From positions 23,880 through 87,879 of the forward strand of contig NZ_MACH01000087.1 in NCBI RefSeq assembly GCF_001884065.1: a DNA stretch of 64,000 nt. Reading direction: 5' to 3'. The translations under genes were made by a program, and so were the position numbers. This document shows positions 58,907 through 64,000 of the stretch, in pieces. The notes below the pieces were generated by a model. It was given only the letters and a program-made list of their open reading frames with translations. It did not search any database and had not been told where the DNA came from. This DNA is from Bacillus proteolyticus. Its GTDB lineage: Bacteria > Bacillota > Bacilli > Bacillales > Bacillaceae_G. Positions within the stretch are counted from its first letter, which is position 1; every line of letters starts with the position of its first letter.

Positions 58907-59968
58907 ATGACAATTTATAAAGATGAAAAAAGAGGAACTTATTACTTTATCGCGAGAATCCGACAGTTTGATGGCACTTTGAAACAAGTAAAACGACGTG
59001 GCTTTAAAACACAAGAAGAAGCACGAATTGCAGAAGCAAAAGCTCTCATTCAAACGGAATCTAATTCCAGCCTAACCTTTTCACAATTAGCCGAAGAATA
59101 TTTTGAATGGTACTGCCAGAGGAGAAAACAGTCTTCTATAAACACTATTAAAAATATGATATATAATCACTTACTAAAAGAATTTGGAAAAATGAAGATA
59201 GATAAGATTACAGCAAAACATGTCATGAATTATCAAAATAAGATTATTCATGACTATTCAGCTGAAACTTTAAAAAAGATTCATAACGTACTTTCCGCTA
59301 TATTTAATTTTGCAAGTAAGTTCCACGGCTTAAATCGTAATCCAGCACGAATTGCAGGGAATTTTGAAATTGAGTCTAATAAAAGAATGAACTTCTGGGA
59401 ATTTGAAGAATTCAAAAGGTTTATCAGTGTTGTAGACGAATCGATATATATAGCCTTTTTTTCAACACTCTATTATAGTGGAGCTAGAAAAGGAGAACTT
59501 TTAGCTTTAACTTGGGAGGATGTTAATTTTGAAGAAAAAACAATTGATATCAATAAAACAAGCTATAATAAACATATTACTAAACCAAAAACGAAAGCAT
59601 CCAACCGAATCATTATGTTACCTACTATTGTAATGGATCTACTAAAAGAAATAAAAAATAATGCTACATTAAAAGTTCCTTTGAAAAAGGATTATGTGGT
59701 GTTTGGTGAATTTTATGATAGTATAGCAACTACCACATTAGCTAGAAAATATAAAATCTTTTTAGCGGTATCAGGAGTGAAAAAGATTGTACTTCATGAA
59801 TTCAGGCACTCTCATGCATCTTACCTCATTAATAAAGGTGTAAGTCCGCTTATTGTAGCCCAACGCCTAGGTCATTCAAATGTAGCAACAACTTTAAACA
59901 CTTATAGCCACTTGTATCCATCCAAACAAGCAGAAGTAGTGGCATTAATGGAAAAAGATTTGTTATAA
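58907..59968 (+). CDS. int: Phage integrase (tyrosine recombinase)
   Basis: 353 residues. An arm-binding domain (about 1-45, GTYYFIARIRQFDGTLKQVK), a SAM-like core-binding domain (55-150) and the catalytic domain with Arg194 (YSGARKGELLAL), a conserved Lys (about 228-230), His297/Arg300 (LHEFRHSH), His323 (LGHSNV) and Tyr333 (NTYSHLY). It is adjacent to attR and reads toward it. It has strong GAAGGGAG upstream. Confidence 0.95.
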   Translation: MTIYKDEKRGTYYFIARIRQFDGTLKQVKRRGFKTQEEARIAEAKALIQTESNSSLTFSQLAEEYFEWYCQRRKQSSINTIKNMIYNHLLKEFGKMKIDKITAKHVMNYQNKIIHDYSAETLKKIHNVLSAIFNFASKFHGLNRNPARIAGNFEIESNKRMNFWEFEEFKRFISVVDESIYIAFFSTLYYSGARKGELLALTWEDVNFEEKTIDINKTSYNKHITKPKTKASNRIIMLPTIVMDLLKEIKNNATLKVPLKKDYVVFGEFYDSIATTTLARKYKIFLAVSGVKKIVLHEFRHSHASYLINKGVSPLIVAQRLGHSNVATTLNTYSHLYPSKQAEVVALMEKDLL

Positions 59969-59970
59969 TC

Positions 59971-59989
59971 GTTACCAAAGCGTTACCAC
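59971..59989. repeat. Integrase arm-site candidate, right end
   Basis: GTTACCAAAGCGTTACCAC matches the left-end element at 16472 with one change. It is followed by a small inverted repeat AACCGT/ACGGTT (59990-60005). Confidence 0.6.
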
Positions 59990-60012
59990 AACCGTCTAAA
60001 CGGTTGGTATTA

Positions 60013-60705
60013 CTAGCTTGAGGTATATGTCGCTAGTAAAAACCAAAATAACTTAGGGCGCTTTTTCATAAAGTGAATTCCTTCGAACAATTGCTTCTTA
60101 AATGTTACTTTCCCTTTCACTTCTTTTTTCTTTACATACGGTATACATAAGAACAGGAAAAATGCTCCTGCAAAAGTTAACATATCCACTAACAAGATCC
60201 ATTTCAAAGAAATAATCTCAATTAAAAAGCTAGCAGCTGCACCTGAAATAACTTGCGTTAATTGTCCTTGTATTTCCATTGTGCCACTTAAACTTTTATA
60301 ATGCTCTGATTGAAATATTTCTTGGTTAAATGCAAATATTGTGGGATAGAATAATAGATAATAGAAAGAACCTGCTATATAAATAATAATGTAATGAATA
60401 GAATTGTATGATTGCCCAGCAAATCCCCAAATAGCCATCATTCCTATAATGGCTATCCCGATACCTTCGTTACATAACAATAAAGATTTTCTTGAAAAAC
60501 GATCTATGCTTTGCCCAATGAATGGCGTTAGCAAAAACATGATGAGAGTTGCAACGATAGAAATATACCCAAACGTTGTCTCTCCCCCACTTTCCTTAAT
60601 CAACAGCCACGGAATCGTTATCATAACAATCCCAGAGCCAATAGCAGATAAACTATTGGCTCCTAGAATGTAATATAAGCGAGAATCATGATAAAGAGAG
60701 GACAT
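60013..60705 (-). pseudogene. MFS transporter, 5' half, cut off by the prophage
   Basis: From ATG 60705 (AGGAG upstream) the frame encodes the N-terminal half of an MFS carrier with six helices: YILGANSLSAIGSGIVMITI, FIGQSIDRFSRKSLLLCN and VDMLTFAGAFFLFLCIPYV. Host sequence ends in the core at 60029; the last codons (TYTSS) come from the phage. The start lies 1 bp after the FMN reductase stop. The rest of the gene is at 15804-16369. Confidence 0.9.
60029..60041. other. attR core
   Basis: GTCGCTAGTAAAA, identical to attL at 16357-16369. Confidence 0.9.
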
Positions 60706-60706
60706 A

Positions 60707-61243
60707 TCACTCAACTCCTAATTGTTTTTTCACCTCTTTATATACGCTCATATATGCTTTTAATTCTTTAACTAAATCATGAATTAATGGTTTTGCATCT
60801 TCTCCAAGTTCACCATCTTGCACATGTAATCCATCAAGTACTACTTGTTTTGGGATTGCATTTGCGTAAACGCCTCTAGCGACAGTGCGCATACTATTTA
60901 ATGCGTTTATTCCCCCTTTACCTCCTCCAGCAACTGCTAACAATGCGACAGGTTTATGGATGAATTCACTGCTACTTAAGTAGTCTAATGAATTTTTCAG
61001 CGCTCCGCTCATCGCATTATGATATTCTGGTGTACATAGTACTACTCCATCCGCAGCTTTCACTAAAGCTTTTAATTTTTTTACTGCCTCTAATTCACGT
61101 TGTGATTCTTCTCCATTATATAAAGGCAATTCCGCTACTGCTAAATCGTATAACTCCCCTTCAAATTGCTCTGCAATATATTTTGCCACAACGCGAGTTC
61201 TACCGAATTTTCTTGGTGTACCGTTAATAACGACTAGTTTCAT
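60707..61243 (-). CDS. NAD(P)H-dependent FMN reductase
   Basis: 178 residues, flavodoxin-like fold: INGTPRKFGRTRVVAKYIAE (phosphate loop), VVLCTPEYHNAMSGALKNSL (FMN motif) and VALLAVAGGGKGG. The closest known type is the YhdA/azobenzene reductase group, which reduces quinones or azo compounds. It overlaps nothing but sits 1 bp before the split MFS gene, so the two formed an operon. Confidence 0.85.
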   Translation of the reverse strand: MKLVVINGTPRKFGRTRVVAKYIAEQFEGELYDLAVAELPLYNGEESQRELEAVKKLKALVKAADGVVLCTPEYHNAMSGALKNSLDYLSSSEFIHKPVALLAVAGGGKGGINALNSMRTVARGVYANAIPKQVVLDGLHVQDGELGEDAKPLIHDLVKELKAYMSVYKEVKKQLGVE

Positions 61244-61350
61244 AATTATTTCTCCCCTTTGTTTTCAAGTTATATTTATATATTATCAGAAATTTCTATA
61301 CAAAACACAGTAAAAAGAGGGAAAAACTTTCATTAAATAGTATGAGAAAT

Positions 61351-61378
61351 AAAAAAACTCATACTTTCGTATGAGTTT
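61351..61378 (-). terminator. Terminator of the gnt remnant
   Basis: AAACTCATAC / GTATGAGTTT 10-bp stem with GAAA loop and TTTTTTT on the minus strand. Confidence 0.85.
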
Positions 61379-61395
61379 CACAAAACTAATATTTC

Positions 61396-62030
61396 CTATT
61401 TTTTCACAACCTCATGTCCACCGAATTGATTACGAAGTGCAGAAACCACTTTTCCGTGGAATGTATCATCTTCTTGTGAACGGTAGCGCATAAATAATGA
61501 CATAGCAATAACTGGTGCCGCTGCTTGTAATTCAAGCGCAGTTTCAACAGTCCATTTCCCTTCTCCTGAAGAGTTCATTACACCTTTAATGCCATCAAGT
61601 TTCGGATCATCTGCAAATGCTTTTTCAGTTAAATCCATTAACCAACCGCGGATAACTGATCCGTTCGTCCATACTTTTGCAACATCTTCATAATTGAAAT
61701 CAAAGTCACTCTTATCTAGTACTTCAAACCATTCAGCGATTGCTTGCATCATTCCGTATTCAATACCGTTATGAACCATTTTTAAGAAATGCCCACTACC
61801 CTCGCGGCCCGCATATGAATAACCGTTTTCTACTGCTAAATCTTTAAATAACGGTTCTAATTGATCATAAATTTCTTTTTCTCCACCAACCATTAAACAA
61901 GCACCGTATCTAGCTCCTTCTACACCGCCTGATGTACCGATATCTACGTAATGTAAGCCAAAGCTTTTCGCTTCTTCAGCACGACGCAACGTATCTTTAT
62001 AGAATGAATTTCCACCTTCAATATAGAAAT
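61396..62030 (-). pseudogene. gnd: 6-phosphogluconate dehydrogenase, 3' fragment
   Basis: Codons from FYIEGGNSFYKDTLRRAEEA through HYVDIGTSGGVEGARYG to the C-terminus match GntZ/Gnd-type 6-phosphogluconate dehydrogenase. Roughly the first third (the NADP-binding Rossmann domain) is missing. The upstream sequence is gntK. The catalytic part alone cannot bind cofactor, so it is inactive. Confidence 0.85.
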
Positions 62031-62504
62031 AAATTTATAAGCACTCTTATATAACTCTAGTTCCTCTTCTTTCATCCATAATAATTTAGAAAGTGGTGAC
62101 ATTGGATGAATGGGTGTACCTGTTCGTCTATAAATTTCATGTCCATTCATATGTTCTAATAATTTTTCTGATTGTTTCGTACTCCGATTATCTGCCCAAA
62201 TGATAGAGCTCGTTAACGGCGCACCGTTTTCATCTACAGCAATTAATGCGTGCATTGCTGTACTAATACCGATTGAAGAAATATCCTCTGGTAACACATT
62301 ACTTTCTTCGATGGCAACGCTTACAGTTTTGAATACAGCGGCACATATTACATCGGGATCTTGCTCAGCCCATCCGACGTTTGGTTGAATAATTGGATAA
62401 TCAATTGCATGTGACGCAACGACTTTCCCTTTTTCTGTGAACACAACCGTCTTCGCACTTGTGGTACCGATGTCAATCCCGATTACTCTCCCCCTTGTTT
62501 CCAT
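62020..62504 (-). pseudogene. gntK: Gluconokinase, 5' fragment
   Basis: ATG 62504 (GAAGGAAAG upstream) starts an FGGY kinase: RVIGIDIGTTSAKTVVFTEK, VGWAEQDPDVICAAV, SIIWADNRSTKQSEKLLEHM. After about 160 codons (KSAYKFIS) the frame runs into gnd sequence out of frame, near 62018-62030. The middle and end of gntK, probably gntP, and the start of gnd were deleted. Confidence 0.85.
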
Positions 62505-62680
62505 GCGGATCTTTCCTTCATTTCTAGCAATATACGATTTAGTAAACCGTTTACATGAATTAGTATATAAATTTTTTCTTAAATAAAGTTTTATAAAGAA
62601 AATTTTTTTCATAACAAAAAAACAAACCCCTTCATTCCATTTCATTTACATACTAGAATTAGCTTTTCCGTGCGGTAAAG

Positions 62681-62932
62681 TTGCATTATATTCGTTTCGC
62701 AACACACTCTTTTCCTCTCATTAACAACACATACAGAGGGAAAACTATTGTTTTGACTAAACGAGGTTGGTTAGTAGTGAAAGCAAAAGGGGAAATACTA
62801 GCTGAGATAGAACAGCGCTTGAGTGAAAAGATAGGTGCTGAACGAATACAAATGATCAGAGAAGATTTAACAAAAATAGTTGATGAAGCAAGAGAAGATA
62901 AATTTATATCGGGAGTAAGACCAGTCTGGTAA
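62681..62932 (+). pseudogene. MarR-family regulator, C-terminal fragment
   Basis: From 62753 the frame reads LTKRGWLVVKAKGEILAEIE, then RLSEKIGAERIQMIREDL, a MarR-type wing and dimerisation helix. The N-terminal half and the HTH are absent, and no ribosome binding site serves the first ATG (62681). It is a remnant. Confidence 0.55.
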
Positions 62933-63330
62933 ATATAGAGTTTATAAAAGAGACTAGCCGTACATGGTGTACCATCTGTGGTTTTGAAAAAGTTTAACCG
63001 TTTATAAAAAAGATGCACCGGAATTTCCTATCTCTTTAAAAAAGGGATTTCGGTTTTTCTTGTGGATTAAAAATCTGTTAATTGATAATAAAGTTATTCC
63101 ATTAAAGGGCCAGATTGTTGAGTAAAAGCCAAATGAAATTTAGCAGTTTAAATAATACGTTGATTAAAAACAGAAACACACTTTACCAAAATAAATTAAA
63201 CACAAGGGGTAATTTTAATGAGTAGAATAATACTTTGGAATGTGATTGTAACACATAAGAAAAAGCCTTGCTGTATAAACAAGACCTTGTCACACAATGG
63301 TATATCTGGTATCCTCTGAAACACATAAAT
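62933..63330. other. Non-coding stretch
   Basis: No supported gene. A hairpin at about 63008-63057 (CCGGAATTTCC... GGGATTTCGG, T-run after) may be a terminator. The rest is AT-rich with short broken frames. Confidence 0.4.
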
Positions 63331-63708
63331 TTAATTTGTAAGTTCTTTTAGGATTTTCGGCATCCGTTCCTTTTTAAAGACAAACTTGAAAGATTGATTG
63401 TCTTTTAAAGTAACTTGAATTGCTCCATTAAGTACACTAGTTAGTTCTTTACATTCCGTTATATCGAAGCGATGAATTCCGATGGCGAGTTGAATGTCCA
63501 AATTTATTTGTTGTTTATATACAAGCAATCTTTGGTTTGTTATCACTAAAACTATTGGCATATTCTCTTTAGTGAGCCAAGAAATTTCAGGAAGAAGTTT
63601 CATCACCCAATTAGTAGGGGCAGTTCTTCCAGTAAAGACATCGATAATTTGTTCATTAGGTTCTAAATCATGTTTAACTTTTTCTTGATATTTAACAGAA
63701 ATATTCAT
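63331..63708 (-). CDS. Small PH-like domain protein
   Basis: 125 residues: VFTGRTAPTNWVMKLLPEIS, IVLVITNQRLLVYKQQI and FKFVFKKERMPKIL. Alternating strands and a C-terminal helix are those of the bacterial PH-like/YokE family; function unknown. ATG 63708 has GAGGGGGAA upstream. Confidence 0.65.
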   Translation of the reverse strand: MNISVKYQEKVKHDLEPNEQIIDVFTGRTAPTNWVMKLLPEISWLTKENMPIVLVITNQRLLVYKQQINLDIQLAIGIHRFDITECKELTSVLNGAIQVTLKDNQSFKFVFKKERMPKILKELTN

Positions 63709-63936
63709 TTTTATTCCCCCTCTCATGTCAGAATTTTCAGTTTATTACATGAAGTCTGCCGAATTTAATTTTTTAATCTCTCCTATTAATTCTCTTAACT
63801 TCATTTCAAACCCTTCAGACAATCTTTAGGTGAACATCTCCCTTGTACGACGATGATTTATATATGATCGAACTTTTTTATAAAAACTGTATATGTATTC
63901 ATATGAAAAGAATCCATTTTAATCAATCTTGATATG

Positions 63937-63988
63937 CTCCCCATTAGGTAGACAGATAAAAAATAAAAATCTGTTTATCTAAGGGGAG
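63937..63988 (+). promoter_or_regulatory. Long hairpin that hides a ribosome binding site
   Basis: CTCCCCATTAGGTAGACAGA (63937) and its partner ATCTGTTTATCTAAGGGGAG (63969-63988) pair almost fully as RNA (one bulge, G-U pairs) around an A-rich loop. AAGGGGAG in the second arm is the ribosome binding site for ATG 63997. Confidence 0.65.
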
Positions 63989-63996
63989 TATTTTTT

Positions 63997-64000
63997 ATGG
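63997..64000 (+). CDS. Start of a gene cut by the window edge
   Basis: ATG 63997 follows AAGGGGAG by 9 bases. Only the first codon is visible. A hairpin-blocked start is common for insertion-sequence transposases, so this could be one. Confidence 0.4.

Larger units (their letters stand above)
16357..60041. mobile_element. Siphovirus-type prophage, about 43.7 kb
   Basis: The element is bounded by 13-bp direct copies of GTCGCTAGTAAAA at 16357 and 60029 within a split MFS gene. It carries an integrase next to attR, a lysogeny switch, replication, packaging, head, tail and lysis modules in conventional order, so it appears complete. A few small genes carry nonsense or frameshift changes, but no essential structural gene looks broken. 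Late genes run from 47.9 kb leftward to 25 kb. Confidence 0.95.

Noticed and set aside
59990-60005. AACCGTCTAAACGGTT as a fifth repressor operator
   Set aside because: The half-sites resemble the operator but spacing differs by one base and it lies beside the arm repeat; more likely part of the integration region or a weak terminator.
1-64000. tRNA or rRNA genes
   Set aside because: No cloverleaf with a TTCGA/TTCAA arm at the right spacing and no rRNA-like sequence was noticed in the intergenic regions; a tRNA scan would be decisive.

Overview
The window comes from a member of the Bacillus cereus group. It is AT-rich and carries the chromosome-anchoring protein RacA, a YueI protein, a sporulation-type histidine kinase, an OpuF-type hybrid osmoprotectant transporter and a GerPF-like spore protein. 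Ribosome binding sites are strong Firmicute types with several TTG and GTG starts. About 16.4 kb (left) and 4 kb (right) are host chromosome. The middle, 16357-60041 (about 43.7 kb), is a complete-looking siphovirus-type prophage.

Host left flank (1-16369): end of a DUF4397-like protein, histidine kinase, YueI, aldehyde dehydrogenase, CNNM/CBS membrane protein, RacA, a GNAT-like protein, an McrB/McrC-like type IV restriction pair, an amino-acid antiporter, the OpuF pair, a YdcF-like protein and the 3' half of an MFS transporter gene. Host right flank (60029-64000): the 5' half of the same MFS gene, an FMN reductase, a gntK/gnd remnant left by an internal deletion, a MarR-like fragment, a PH-like protein and the first bases of another gene behind a hairpin that hides its ribosome binding site. 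The prophage therefore split the MFS gene, leaving a 13-bp core duplication as attL and attR.

The prophage reads mostly right to left. At the right end are the integrase, a LexA-like repressor with four operators, Cro-like regulators, a Rha antirepressor, a DnaD/DnaC-like replication pair, many small genes, ArpU and a second small tyrosine recombinase. Next come HNH and terminase genes, portal, ClpP-type protease, HK97 capsid with an FN3 domain in the +1 frame, connectors, tail genes with a -1 frameshift, tape measure, Dit, Gp37-like protein and a BppU-SGNH baseplate protein, then XhlA, holin and a signal-peptide endolysin.

Accessory genes sit at the usual moron positions. They are an ApeA-type HEPN protein (48.3 kb), a second HEPN protein (28-29 kb), a trypsin-like protease, two soluble-plus-membrane gene pairs, a diadenylate-cyclase-like/TPR protein (20-22.3 kb), two lipoproteins, a cationic micropeptide, and a gerPF paralogue with a sigma-K-like promoter. 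The most promising candidate for an undescribed system is the 20.0-24.9 kb cluster: a DAC-like domain with an altered catalytic motif fused to TPRs, next to two gene pairs that each end in a coiled-coil, C-terminally membrane-anchored protein. The two HEPN proteins and the protease suggest this prophage carries several layers of anti-phage functions; that is inference from families and positions.
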